NCBI GenBank assembly: GCA_947176035.1
Contig: CAMWPJ010000007.1
Span: forward strand, 1-35,168
DNA: 35,168 bases
DNA from: an uncultured Clostridia bacterium
GTDB taxonomy: Bacteria; Bacillota; Clostridia; Oscillospirales; Acutalibacteraceae
Direction of reading: 5' to 3'
The position numbers and the translations under genes are program-made. A model generated the notes under the pieces. It saw only the letters and a program-made list of their open reading frames with translations. It did no database searches and was not told where the DNA came from. Shown here one piece after another: positions 17,152 to 25,048 of the stretch. How positions within the stretch are numbered: the first letter of the stretch is position 1; each line of letters starts with the position of its first letter.

Positions 17152-18042
17152 TTATTCTTCACCATACAGCATTGGCTGTAAGGCTTTGAGTGCGTCAGAA
17201 TATTTGAAATTCGCACTCATATTGAAAAGTGAAGGATCAAGGTCATAAACCTTACCATTCTGAACAGCACGAAAATGCTTCCAAATATCGTTTGTTTCAA
17301 ATTCTTCAGCAAACATTTCTTTAACCTGATCAGGCAAAGCGTGTGCCGCACGGAGAATTATATCCGGTTCTTTAGTTTTCATATCCTCAGTATTGGCAGT
17401 GAGAAATTCCTCGCCGTCTCCGTCACCATAAACATTAACACCGCCTGCAAGTTTAACAAGATTGCCTACATAGCTGCTTTCAGTGGCCACGATATATGAG
17501 CCGGGAAGTCCCATAAGCAAAAGAACTTTCGGACTTTCTTTGCCTTTACTTGCATTTTGATATGACTCCATAAATGAATCAAATTCTGCAAGCATCTCAG
17601 ATGCCTCTTTTTCACGGCCAAATTTTTTTCCAAGGTCTTCAATTGAGGCGTACATTCCCTCAACACTTTTTAAATTAAGGAAAAGCGAGTTTACTCCAAT
17701 AGAAGCATATTTGGGCTGTTGATCACTTTGCAAAGAATTCGGAGAAAGAACATAATCAGGATTAAGCGATTTTATAATTTCCAAATCCGGATTCATCGCC
17801 ATTCCGACTTTTGTCAAATCTTCATATTTTTCAGGAAGTGTACTGCTTGTTTCACACACACCAACCAAATCAAGATTAAGACGGCTACAAATCTGAGCAA
17901 CGGCAGGAGAAGTTGCAATCAGACGAACAGTTTCATTATTTTCCGAATGAACCTCTTCTTCCGGGTGCTGATTGACACAGGCACAGAATGAAAGCATCAT
18001 TACACCTGCAAGGAAAACACATAAAAATCGTTTTAATTTCAT
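17152..18042 (-). CDS. htsA: Heme-binding lipoprotein of the ABC importer (HtsA/IsdE-like)
   Basis: 296 aa. A lipoprotein signal ends in LSFCAC, so Cys20 or Cys22 is lipidated and the protein sits on the outer face of the membrane. The body is a helical-backbone substrate-binding protein of the BtuF/FhuD class. Characteristic IsdE/HtsA stretches are GLPGSYIVATESSYVGNLV, VKLAGGVNVYG and RAAHALP. HtsA and IsdE hold heme iron with one Met and one His. Here Met81 or Met83 (GMAMNPD) and His234 lie at matching positions. It takes heme from Shp or NEAT domains and feeds the permease. The gene follows shp by 12 bp and precedes the NEAT gene by 29 bp. Confidence 0.92.
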   Translation of the reverse strand: MKLKRFLCVFLAGVMMLSFCACVNQHPEEEVHSENNETVRLIATSPAVAQICSRLNLDLVGVCETSSTLPEKYEDLTKVGMAMNPDLEIIKSLNPDYVLSPNSLQSDQQPKYASIGVNSLFLNLKSVEGMYASIEDLGKKFGREKEASEMLAEFDSFMESYQNASKGKESPKVLLLMGLPGSYIVATESSYVGNLVKLAGGVNVYGDGDGEEFLTANTEDMKTKEPDIILRAAHALPDQVKEMFAEEFETNDIWKHFRAVQNGKVYDLDPSLFNMSANFKYSDALKALQPMLYGEE

Positions 18043-18054
18043 CCGCTTATCTCC

Positions 18055-18951
18055 TTATTTCTTTTTCTTATAAAAGCAGAAATACCATATAGCCGCACCT
18101 GCTGCTGCGACAATAACAATACCACCGACAATCCATCCTACTTTGTTGCTGTCGTTATTTTCAGGTTTTGATAAGTCTTCACTGCCAACCTCATTTCCGG
18201 ATGCATCAAACTCCTGCAAACCAGCACTATCGTCGTTTTGCTTAGAAGTATCATTAGCGATACTCTCAGTTGAATTTACTGCAACATTTGTGCTTTCAGC
18301 TGTCGTAGTCAAAGCAGTGGTATTTTCAGTTTCCGAAATCTCTGTAGCTTCTTCACTTTTATTTGCTGTAGTTTGAGATTGTGTTGAAGTCTTTACAGTA
18401 GTTTGCTTCTTTGTTGTTTCTTCAAGCTTTATACTCGTAACAAAATCATCTGATCCGGATTGCAAATCAGACACAGTAATATAAAATATTACATCTCGTC
18501 CCATTGGAATAACATACATATCACAGCGAATAACAGCATTTTCACTCGGAACATTCATACGATAGTCTGCAGTATTATTGATATAATCCTCCTGCATGAG
18601 AGAAGCAGAAACTGACGAAAATGAGCCATTTCTTTTTCCATCAACCTTAAACTTCGGATTTTGTATATTATCCATAAGCTGCAAACGAACAGTAACATAT
18701 GTATTACCTGATGAATCGACTTCTACGAGTGCTTTAGTATATGTAGCACTTTCTGTCATTGATTGACCTAGAACAGCAGAGCCCTCACCACCTGAATCCT
18801 CAATAATACCTGTACCAGGATGCTTATAATGAGGTGTAGCTGTCGCAATATATATACCATTGCTTGCCGCAAATGCCGTAACACAATTCAAGCTCATTAC
18901 AACAGCCAATACTATAGATATACAACATAGTATTTTAAAAATCTTTTTCAT
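18055..18951 (-). CDS. shp: Shp-like heme-binding surface protein
   Basis: 298 aa. A signal peptide (1-29) precedes the Shp heme-binding domain (about 31-178), recognised by ATPHYKHPGTG, EDSGGEGSAVLGQSMTE, TVRLQLMDNIQNPKF and MYVIPMGRDVIFY. A Thr/Ser/Glu-rich spacer (179-265) crosses the wall, followed by a membrane helix (271-293) and a KKKK tail, as in streptococcal Shp. Shp binds heme with two methionines (Met66 and Met153 in Streptococcus pyogenes). Met65 and Met150 fall at equivalent places here. In streptococci Shp takes heme from a NEAT protein and gives it to HtsA, whose homologue is the next gene. It is the first transport gene after the regulator, 41 bp downstream. Confidence 0.9.
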   Translation of the reverse strand: MKKIFKILCCISIVLAVVMSLNCVTAFAASNGIYIATATPHYKHPGTGIIEDSGGEGSAVLGQSMTESATYTKALVEVDSSGNTYVTVRLQLMDNIQNPKFKVDGKRNGSFSSVSASLMQEDYINNTADYRMNVPSENAVIRCDMYVIPMGRDVIFYITVSDLQSGSDDFVTSIKLEETTKKQTTVKTSTQSQTTANKSEEATEISETENTTALTTTAESTNVAVNSTESIANDTSKQNDDSAGLQEFDASGNEVGSEDLSKPENNDSNKVGWIVGGIVIVAAAGAAIWYFCFYKKKK

Positions 18952-18992
18952 AGTAAATCTCCTTTAATATCATCTGAATACAAATCAGTCAT

Positions 18993-19823
18993 TTAAATCA
19001 GAATGGTAAAAATAGCTGTGGATTCAGGCATATGTACTGAACCTGCCGAACTTCCCATTCTAACACAACAACTTCCATGAAGAATTTGACCAACACCACT
19101 TCCCATATTCAAAAAATTCAGTGCCTCAGCCGGGAAAGAAAATACATTACCATTTATTTCAGCATCAATAAATTGTCCGCTATCAAAATACTGCATACTT
19201 TGTGCCTTGCCACGCAGTAATTTTCCGTTTGAAGCAGACTTTGCAGATACTGTCTGTGCACAAAGCTGGATCCAGCCTTCACCATCTTCAACATACAAAG
19301 TACACGGGTGTTCAAAACCTTCATTTGCCATAGAAATATTACTGCCGTTTTTTACCTGTTCTCGATATATAAGAAATGGAAATTGATAAGATCCATTTTT
19401 CAACAGATTACAAAGCTGCTTTCCATTGAATGTTTTTTGATTACGAAGTTCATATTTAACTCTGTACTGTTCTTCTGTTGCCTTGACTGTGTTCATTGTT
19501 GCATCTGAACAATATAGAGCCCAATAAAAAGCATCACGCTTAGCATTTTCAATATCAACACCCTCATACAATAGATGATCCAGAGTGATTTCTATGCGTT
19601 CAGAATATCGAATACCCATCATATGCCCGCGTTCAGTCAACATAGGCTTACGCGGATTACTCCTGTCAAGCAGTCCGTCTTTTTCAAGAGCCATCATAGC
19701 ACGGCTGATATTCTGCTTAGATTCTTTCAGTGTTCGGGAAACTCCGGTTACTGTGCAGGATTTATCTTTTTTCAAAAAGCAAAGCAATATTCGCAGACGC
19801 AAAATATCCGGTGTTTCCAACAT
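18993..19823 (-). CDS. DtxR/MarR-like winged-helix regulator with unassigned C-terminal domain
   Basis: 276 aa. Residues 6-70 form a winged helix-turn-helix (SRTLKESKQNISRAMMALEKDG, then the wing LLDRSNPRKPMLTERG). Residues 70-115 resemble the dimer/metal helices of DtxR-family repressors (GVDIENAKRDAFYWALYCSDATM). Residues 130-276 match no domain I know; they look beta-rich and contain Cys138, Cys174, Cys188 and the pair Cys252-Cys253, possible metal or heme contacts. It is longer than DtxR or MntR. Being the first gene of the heme locus, with a perfect 13-bp inverted repeat 42-73 bp upstream, it is the best candidate for the repressor of that locus. The ligand (Fe2+, heme or other) is unknown. 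The ribosome site GGAG is 11 nt from the ATG. Confidence 0.75.
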   Translation of the reverse strand: MLETPDILRLRILLCFLKKDKSCTVTGVSRTLKESKQNISRAMMALEKDGLLDRSNPRKPMLTERGHMMGIRYSERIEITLDHLLYEGVDIENAKRDAFYWALYCSDATMNTVKATEEQYRVKYELRNQKTFNGKQLCNLLKNGSYQFPFLIYREQVKNGSNISMANEGFEHPCTLYVEDGEGWIQLCAQTVSAKSASNGKLLRGKAQSMQYFDSGQFIDAEINGNVFSFPAEALNFLNMGSGVGQILHGSCCVRMGSSAGSVHMPESTAIFTILI

Positions 19824-19864
19824 AGATTTATCAACTCCTTTTGCTTATTAATACTTTTAGTCCG

Positions 19865-19896
19865 AAGCATTAGTTAGCTACCACTAACTAATGCTT
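19865..19896. promoter_or_regulatory. Palindromic operator upstream of the heme-locus regulator
   Basis: Perfect 13-bp arms (AAGCATTAGTTAG and CTAACTAATGCTT) with a 6-bp spacer. The core is GTTAG-N6-CTAAC, shared with sites at 21326, 21409 and 25049. A possible -10 (TATTAA, 19853-19848 on the minus strand) would place the -35 region inside the palindrome, which fits autorepression of the regulator and heme operon. Confidence 0.7.
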
Positions 19897-19899
19897 TCT

Positions 19900-19921
19900 A
19901 AAAAACTTCGCCTTTGCGAAG
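19900..19921 (-). terminator. Hairpin with T6 tail downstream of flavodoxin
   Basis: Six-bp GC-rich stem (CTTCGC and GCGAAG) with a 4-nt loop, followed on the minus strand by six T. It is a compact intrinsic terminator for the DUF3793-flavodoxin transcript, about 150 bp past the flavodoxin stop and just before the regulator's operator. A possible promoter at 19929-19956 would start RNA right at this hairpin, so it might instead be a 5' stem-loop. Confidence 0.65.
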
Positions 19922-19928
19922 CGTTCAT

Positions 19929-19956
19929 ATAATATCATACTTTTCTACATATTCAA
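19929..19956 (-). promoter_or_regulatory. Possible promoter for the regulator/heme operon
   Basis: On the minus strand, TTGAAT (19956-19951), a 16-bp spacer and TATTAT (19934-19929). Sequence quality is good, but it would begin transcription at the hairpin at 19906-19921. The alternative promoter over the 19865 operator is weaker in sequence. I cannot decide between them. Confidence 0.35.
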
Positions 19957-19965
19957 TAAGCAAAA

Positions 19966-19985
19966 TTGTCACATACTCGTGACAA
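19966..19985. promoter_or_regulatory. Palindrome TTGTCAC-N6-GTGACAA, copy 1
   Basis: A perfect 7-bp inverted repeat with a 6-bp spacer (ATACTC). It lies 10 bp upstream of the possible -35 box at 19951-19956. The identical arms and spacing recur at 20044, which suggests a protein-binding site rather than chance. I do not recognise the cognate regulator. Confidence 0.5.
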
Positions 19986-20043
19986 ATCAAGAGTTTTTGA
20001 TATTATAAAAAAGATTTTTTCCTTTTTTTATGCATTACTAACA

Positions 20044-20063
20044 TTGTCACACAGTTGTGACAA
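20044..20063. promoter_or_regulatory. Palindrome TTGTCAC-N6-GTGACAA, copy 2
   Basis: Same arms as the copy at 19966, 78 bp away, starting 11 bp after the flavodoxin stop. On the minus strand it can pair as 8 bp around a 4-nt loop, so an RNA hairpin at the 3' end of the flavodoxin message is an alternative. No T-run follows it. Confidence 0.5.
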
Positions 20064-20074
20064 AATTTATAGTT

Positions 20075-20503
20075 TTATGCTTCAGCAAGCAATTTTCCAA
20101 GCACAATACAAGCATCTTGTGCTTCATCATCAGGTGTTTCATTACAAATAACACTATCACAGACAAGCACTGCTCCATCTGCCTTGCATAATTCCTCCCA
20201 GCTGCGCATCCATTCGCCATCACCCCAGCCGTATGAGCCAAAGAGTGCGATTTTCTTACCGTTAAGCTTAGACGCACAACTTACAAACATTGGCTCAAAC
20301 TCACTATCCTCAAGCTGTTCACACCCCATTGACGGACAACCAAATGCAACTGCATCAAAATCATCAACCATATCCACGTTGAAATCAGTTGGGGTGAATT
20401 TTGCAACCTCAGCTCCTGCTGATACGGCTCCTTCTGCAACCTTTGCTGCCATTATTTCGGTATTACCCGTACCGCTCCAATAAACTACTGCAATTTTACT
20501 CAT
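20075..20503 (-). CDS. Short-chain flavodoxin
   Basis: 142 aa, the normal size of a short-chain flavodoxin, a small FMN electron carrier of the cytoplasm. The phosphate loop is YWSGTGNTEIMA near residues 8-19. The FMN-flanking loops are FGCPSMGCEQLE (near 53-64) and FGSYGWGDGEWM (near 88-99), the latter with the Tyr and Trp that sandwich the flavin. Flavodoxins often replace ferredoxin when iron is scarce. It follows the DUF3793 gene by 66 bp on the same strand, with AAAGGAGA before the start, and is probably cotranscribed with it. The palindromes upstream of DUF3793 make iron-responsive control likely. Confidence 0.93.
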   Translation of the reverse strand: MSKIAVVYWSGTGNTEIMAAKVAEGAVSAGAEVAKFTPTDFNVDMVDDFDAVAFGCPSMGCEQLEDSEFEPMFVSCASKLNGKKIALFGSYGWGDGEWMRSWEELCKADGAVLVCDSVICNETPDDEAQDACIVLGKLLAEA

Positions 20504-20569
20504 ATGTAAAATCTCCTTTCAAAAATATAATTTTTATATGATAACAGAATGATTCTGTAATACCCTTCA

Positions 20570-21124
20570 TCAAACTGCAACTGTCAGCTGCATAATATTT
20601 CTTTTCTCTTCACTCCAAAGGCGTGTATAAACTTCTCTGCACTTTTTGTATTTTGCAAAAGTACGAATTGCTTCACACTCATTGCAATAAACCTTCCAGC
20701 AACCGGTACATTTGCTATTTTCCCCTGCATTATCTATAAAGCCAATAACATCACCCAAAGGATAATCAAGAAAAATTCCTATTTCGTGAGGAAATGAATT
20801 ATATTGATTTAGTCTTATTTTCAGCCTGTTTATTGCATAATCAGCATCTGCACTTTCATATCCATATTCTGCTAAAAATTCTGCAACACCTGCTTTATTT
20901 AAATCCATTTGAAGCCTTGATTTACGGCAAACATAAATCAGTGCAAAACCCTTTTCCTTTTTCAGCAAAATCAATTCAATGCCTTTATTTTTAAAATTCA
21001 AATTCCATATATCAAGATATTTTGAAATATCCTCTTCAGCTTCAAAATGATATGTAAAAAGATTTGCAGTTTTCAAAGATGCAAGTGTTGGAGCACAATG
21101 CTCGATTAAATACTTTTCTATCAT
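20570..21124 (-). CDS. DUF3793 family protein
   Basis: 184 aa with the DUF3793 pattern: an N-terminal HCAPTLASLKTANLF segment, then FPHEIGIFLDYPLGDVIGFI, then a cysteine cluster CTGCWKVYCNEC (C-x2-C-x5-C-x2-C). The cluster could bind zinc or an Fe-S centre. No biochemical function is established. In Clostridia the family often sits beside flavodoxins and ABC transporters of iron-related loci, as here. AAAGGA precedes the start. Its 354-bp upstream region has two tandem GTTAG-N6-CTAAC promoters and two very short open frames in the leader, making this one of the more elaborately controlled genes in the window. Confidence 0.88.
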   Translation of the reverse strand: MIEKYLIEHCAPTLASLKTANLFTYHFEAEEDISKYLDIWNLNFKNKGIELILLKKEKGFALIYVCRKSRLQMDLNKAGVAEFLAEYGYESADADYAINRLKIRLNQYNSFPHEIGIFLDYPLGDVIGFIDNAGENSKCTGCWKVYCNECEAIRTFAKYKKCREVYTRLWSEEKRNIMQLTVAV

Positions 21125-21175
21125 AATAATCCTTTCATTATCAAGTCGGCAACTTTAACTTGATGTTAAAATATT

Positions 21176-21211
21176 CTAATTTGTAGTACCTTCCATATAG
21201 CAAGGCGGCAC
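21176..21211 (-). other. Possible leader peptide 2 (11 aa) before DUF3793
   Basis: A GTG-started frame encodes VPPCYMEGTTN and ends 51 bp before the DUF3793 start. GGTGA lies 7 nt upstream. It is very short and may be chance; the Pro-Pro-Cys start is suggestive of a stalling peptide only by analogy. Confidence 0.2.
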
Positions 21212-21230
21212 TAATGCATCACCGATAACT

Positions 21231-21287
21231 TTATTTTTTCAGTATAAAACTATACCATTTCCTTTGAAGAAAAGTATTATTTTTCAT
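21231..21287 (-). other. Possible leader peptide 1 (18 aa) before DUF3793
   Basis: ATG at 21287 encodes MKNNTFLQRKWYSFILKK, with AGGA 6 nt upstream. It is placed about 40 nt after the expected start of RNA from the promoter at 21326-21352. The product is basic and aromatic. Translation is not proven. Confidence 0.3.
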
Positions 21288-21325
21288 ACCGATTCCTGTA
21301 AAAATTAAAACACTCTTTCTATAGA

Positions 21326-21352
21326 GTTAGCACTGACTAACTTGATATTCAA
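21326..21352 (-). promoter_or_regulatory. Proximal operator-promoter of the DUF3793-flavodoxin operon
   Basis: On the minus strand, TTGAAT (21352-21347), 5 nt, then GTTAG-N6-CTAAC (21341-21326). The palindrome occupies the whole spacer up to the expected -10 (TAACTC), so a bound protein would block polymerase. The arrangement is the same as at 21409 and 25049. Confidence 0.7.
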
Positions 21353-21408
21353 AAAATATCGGCTTATTGCCGTAATGTGAATGTATGAAATATATTGTCC
21401 ACACATAA

Positions 21409-21435
21409 GTTAGCACAGACTAACCGATTTGTCAA
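21409..21435 (-). promoter_or_regulatory. Distal operator-promoter of the DUF3793-flavodoxin operon
   Basis: On the minus strand, a perfect TTGACA (21435-21430), 5 nt, then GTTAG-N6-CTAAC (21424-21409), with TAACTT at -10 distance (17 bp). It is 83 bp from the proximal site and begins just after the exporter terminator. Confidence 0.7.
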
Positions 21436-21441
21436 GAAAAA

Positions 21442-21470
21442 TTTTTAAGAGCCTGTATAAACAGGCTCTT
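21442..21470 (-). terminator. Terminator of the IrtAB-like ABC operon
   Basis: Nine-bp perfect arms (AAGAGCCTG and CAGGCTCTT) with a 6-nt loop, 9 bp past the stop of the second ABC gene. On the minus strand a T-run (ATTTTTC) follows. Confidence 0.8.
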
Positions 21471-21478
21471 ACGTATTA

Positions 21479-23212
21479 CTATGAAATAGTCCAGCTCTGC
21501 GACTGAGTCTGAAGGTCAACCATATGCTTAAAGATACCGTTTTTATTAAGCAGGCTTTGCGGTGTACCCGTTTCTGCTACATAGCCATCTTTGAGTACAA
21601 CTATCTTATCAGCACCTGCAACAGTTCTCATTCTGTGTGCAATAACAAGGACCGTCTTATTCTGAATGAGTCTTGAAAGTGCAGTCTGAATCAGTGTTTC
21701 ATTCTCAACATCAAGAGATGCCGTTGCTTCATCAAGCAAAATGATAGGTGCATTTTTTAAAAATGCTCGTGCAATAGATATTCGCTGTCGTTCACCGCCC
21801 GAAAGCTGGCATCCATTTTCACCAATATCTGTATTATATCCGTCAGGAAGCTTCAGAGCAAACTCGTCAACATTTGCAAGCTTTGCTGCTGCCATAACCT
21901 CAGCATCCGTTGCATCCTTTCTGCCTACACGGATGTTTTCCATAATAGAGTTATTAAACAGCGTTACATCCTGAAATACAATTGAATAAAGAGAAAGCAG
22001 TGTTTCAGGGTCAACCTTTGAAATATCCATACCACCAACAGTGATCATCCCCTGATTAATATCCCAAAAGCGTGATGCCAATCTTGATACAGTTGTCTTT
22101 CCGCCGCCGCTTGGTCCAACAAGCGCAGTAATCTCACCCTGCTTTGCAGTAAAAGTAATATCTTTGAGTACAGTTTCACCTGTGTTATAAGCAAAGCCTA
22201 CATTACTGAACTCGACATCATAGCTTGCATTTGAAAGATGATTGCTGCCTGTCTGAACAGGATGGAAAAGTATTTCATCCATTCGTTTAACATTAGTGCG
22301 AACAGAAATCACTGCTGCAAGATTCTGAAGTGCAGTTTGAAGAGGATCATAAAGTCTTGATACAACAAGAAGATACATAAAAAATGTGAGAACATTAATT
22401 TCGCCTTTAATCAATAGTGCCGACCCAACAAGTGCCGTAGTTGCTATACCGAGTTTCAAAATTAAACCTGCAGTAACTACAAAAGCAGCTACAGTAAATT
22501 CATTTTTTATGGAGCGGTTTTCTACAGTTTTAATTTTTTTATTTAATCCTTCCAGATAAGTATGCTCCGCATTATTTGCTTTCAAATCTCGTGATGTTTC
22601 AATACATTCCTGAATACCATCAGCACAGGCAATCTTTACTGCCATAGCCTTTTCACTGACCTTTTCCTGCACCTTTGCGGAGAATCCGACAATTGCAAAT
22701 GCAACAGGCAATACCCAAAGAGAAGCCAACGACATACGCCAATCAAAGAAAAGCATACTTATGGCAATAAGCGTTGTTGAAATAATTGAACCTATAAGGG
22801 TTGGTATATAATGTGAACCCGTTGTTTCAAGCGTTGCACAATCTGACATAATTGTGCTTGTTAAGTCTGCCAAATCCTTCTTTCCAAAAAATGAAAGCGG
22901 AATTTTTCGCATTTTCTCTGCCAGTGTAATTCGCCTTACACCTGACTCAATATAGGTTGAAAGATAAGTTGCATTATACTGAAACCAAGTTGCAAGCATT
23001 ATCAATGCAATACAGACAATACAACCAATCGCATAAAATAAAACTCTGCTTTTCTGAATACCGCCCTGCATTAAGTCACTAACAAGATAATATAGTAAGC
23101 TTACAGGGAACATCAGTGAGATATTCTGAAACACGCAAGCTGCAATACCCTTTATCAAATCCTTTGCACCTTTTTCAGAAAGCGCATATTTTCGCTGTAA
23201 TTTTTTTATCAT
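21479..23212 (-). CDS. ABC transporter half, IrtB/YbtQ-like
   Basis: 577 aa, exporter fold: membrane domain (about 20-310) and ATPase with Walker A GPSGGGKTT, signature LSGGERQR, Walker B IILLDEATASLD and switch IAHRM. The frame is open from 23233, but GGAGG lies 9 nt before the ATG at 23212, one nt past the stop of the partner gene. Pairs of this type include mycobacterial IrtAB and Yersinia YbtPQ, which despite exporter folds import siderophores. Many relatives have unknown substrates. A metallophore or metal-complex transporter is the best inference, supported by the shared palindrome with the heme locus. Confidence 0.85.
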   Translation of the reverse strand: MIKKLQRKYALSEKGAKDLIKGIAACVFQNISLMFPVSLLYYLVSDLMQGGIQKSRVLFYAIGCIVCIALIMLATWFQYNATYLSTYIESGVRRITLAEKMRKIPLSFFGKKDLADLTSTIMSDCATLETTGSHYIPTLIGSIISTTLIAISMLFFDWRMSLASLWVLPVAFAIVGFSAKVQEKVSEKAMAVKIACADGIQECIETSRDLKANNAEHTYLEGLNKKIKTVENRSIKNEFTVAAFVVTAGLILKLGIATTALVGSALLIKGEINVLTFFMYLLVVSRLYDPLQTALQNLAAVISVRTNVKRMDEILFHPVQTGSNHLSNASYDVEFSNVGFAYNTGETVLKDITFTAKQGEITALVGPSGGGKTTVSRLASRFWDINQGMITVGGMDISKVDPETLLSLYSIVFQDVTLFNNSIMENIRVGRKDATDAEVMAAAKLANVDEFALKLPDGYNTDIGENGCQLSGGERQRISIARAFLKNAPIILLDEATASLDVENETLIQTALSRLIQNKTVLVIAHRMRTVAGADKIVVLKDGYVAETGTPQSLLNKNGIFKHMVDLQTQSQSWTIS

Positions 23213-23213
23213 A

Positions 23214-24986
23214 TTACTGCACCTCCTTTGCAACTTTCCATTGTACGGATGACTGATAGCTATTCCACATTTTTGAAAACAATCCGTTTTCAGCTATTAG
23301 TTCCTCACAGGTTCCGTCTTCAACAATACTACCATTTTCAAGAACAAATATTTTATCAGCGTTGGCAACTGTTGACAGCCTATGCGCAATCATAATCACT
23401 GTTTTACCCTTTGAAAGCTCATTCATTGCCTGCTGAACTCTAACCTCATTATCAGGGTCCGCAAAAGCAGTTGCCTCATCCATAATGATTATAGGTGAAT
23501 TTTTCAGCATTGCTCTTGCAATTGCAATTCTCTGCTGCTCACCACCGGAAAGATAAACACCATTTGTTCCGATAACAGTATCAATACCATTCGGCAGCTT
23601 TTCAATAATATCCATACACTGTGCAGATTTTAAGGCCTGCATAACTTCCTCTTTAGTTGCGTTCGGCTTACCCATTCGCACATTGTCGAGTATTGATGCC
23701 TTGATAAGTTTACTATTCTGAAATACAAAGGATATTGTATTCATCAATGTTTCTTTTTGGATATCCTTAACATCAACACCGCCAATAAGCACTCTGCCTT
23801 CCTGCGGATCAAAAAATCTTGAAATAACATTAGCAAGCGTACTTTTACCACCGCCGCTTGGCCCTACAAATGCGACAGTCTGGCCTGATTTTATATCTGC
23901 AAACACATGCCTGAGTGCAAAATTTTCTCCATCATAGCTATAACTTACATTATCAATATTTACAGATGCGTCAGCCGGATGCTTTGCCTTATTTGTTTCT
24001 GACAGTGGTTTTAAATCAAGCACACTATCAATTTTCGCAATTGCATCATCAACAATCATCGTATTTTCACTTTGATACATAATCCTTGTCAATGTAACTG
24101 AAATTATCGGAGTAATGATTATATAAAACATAAGATTCAGCAGAAATTCGGTTGTTACACCATCCCTTGTAAAATAAATACCGGCAGCAATTAAAACTGC
24201 AAATACAGCATTTATTGCTGTAGTATAAAACAGCATCGGCAAACGCAAATCCTTTGTATAGGAGATTACCCATTTTTCATATCGTTCAATAGAATTTTTA
24301 AATTTTTTGAAAGAAAAAACACTCTGACCAAAGGTCTTAACGACCGGAATACCGCGCACATATTCAACAGCTTCATTCGACATATCATCCAATGCTTTCT
24401 GATATTCTGCCATTTTCACTTTCATGCTTTTTCCTGTCATGGCAGACATAATTATAAAGCCTAAAACTACAGGAACAACACTTAATAATCCCAGTCTCCA
24501 GTCAAAGGCAAACAATAAAACAATCAGTCCTACCGGAGTTACAATTGCCCCTGCCATATCAGGTAAGTTATGTGCAAGATAGGTTTCCGTTGCTGCACTA
24601 GATTCGTTTACAATTTTACGAAGCTTACCGCTGCCAAAGCGCTCGGCAAATCCAAGCGGCAATTCAACAATATGCTCCATTGCCTTTATTCTAATATTTG
24701 TTGCAACACGAAAAGCAGATATATGTGAGCACATTAATCCTGCAATATAAATTACAACTGACAGTACGGAAAATAAAACTGCCATCCAACCATTATGTGT
24801 CAGGTTTTCTGCCTTGCTGAAATCAGGAGAAACCTCAATCACCTCCTCTATTATTTTCCAAATGTACCAAAACGGCACAAGTGCAATAATTGCACTGACT
24901 GCTGATAAAATCCAAGAAGCATATGTAAAATATTTATGCCCGCCTGCATATTCCATCAGTGTTGATAAATTAGATTGCTTTTTCAA
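23214..24986 (-). CDS. ABC transporter half, IrtA/YbtP-like
   Basis: 590 aa partner of the gene at 21479. Membrane domain (about 15-320), then ATPase with Walker A GPSGGGKST, signature LSGGEQQR, Walker B IIIMDEATAFADPDNE and switch IAHRL. The ATAFADP form of the D-loop recurs in the IrtAB/YbtPQ branch and differs from the ATSNLD form seen in the CydDC-like pair of this window. The start is TTG at 24986, with GGAGG 7 nt upstream; a nearby ATG is out of frame. It is the first gene of a two-gene operon whose promoter carries the GTTAG palindrome between its -35 and -10. Confidence 0.85.
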   Translation of the reverse strand: MKKQSNLSTLMEYAGGHKYFTYASWILSAVSAIIALVPFWYIWKIIEEVIEVSPDFSKAENLTHNGWMAVLFSVLSVVIYIAGLMCSHISAFRVATNIRIKAMEHIVELPLGFAERFGSGKLRKIVNESSAATETYLAHNLPDMAGAIVTPVGLIVLLFAFDWRLGLLSVVPVVLGFIIMSAMTGKSMKVKMAEYQKALDDMSNEAVEYVRGIPVVKTFGQSVFSFKKFKNSIERYEKWVISYTKDLRLPMLFYTTAINAVFAVLIAAGIYFTRDGVTTEFLLNLMFYIIITPIISVTLTRIMYQSENTMIVDDAIAKIDSVLDLKPLSETNKAKHPADASVNIDNVSYSYDGENFALRHVFADIKSGQTVAFVGPSGGGKSTLANVISRFFDPQEGRVLIGGVDVKDIQKETLMNTISFVFQNSKLIKASILDNVRMGKPNATKEEVMQALKSAQCMDIIEKLPNGIDTVIGTNGVYLSGGEQQRIAIARAMLKNSPIIIMDEATAFADPDNEVRVQQAMNELSKGKTVIMIAHRLSTVANADKIFVLENGSIVEDGTCEELIAENGLFSKMWNSYQSSVQWKVAKEVQ

Positions 24987-25048
24987 GCATATCCCTCCTT
25001 AAAAATTTATTTATACACACATAAGTGTTATATATTATTTTGCCCTTA

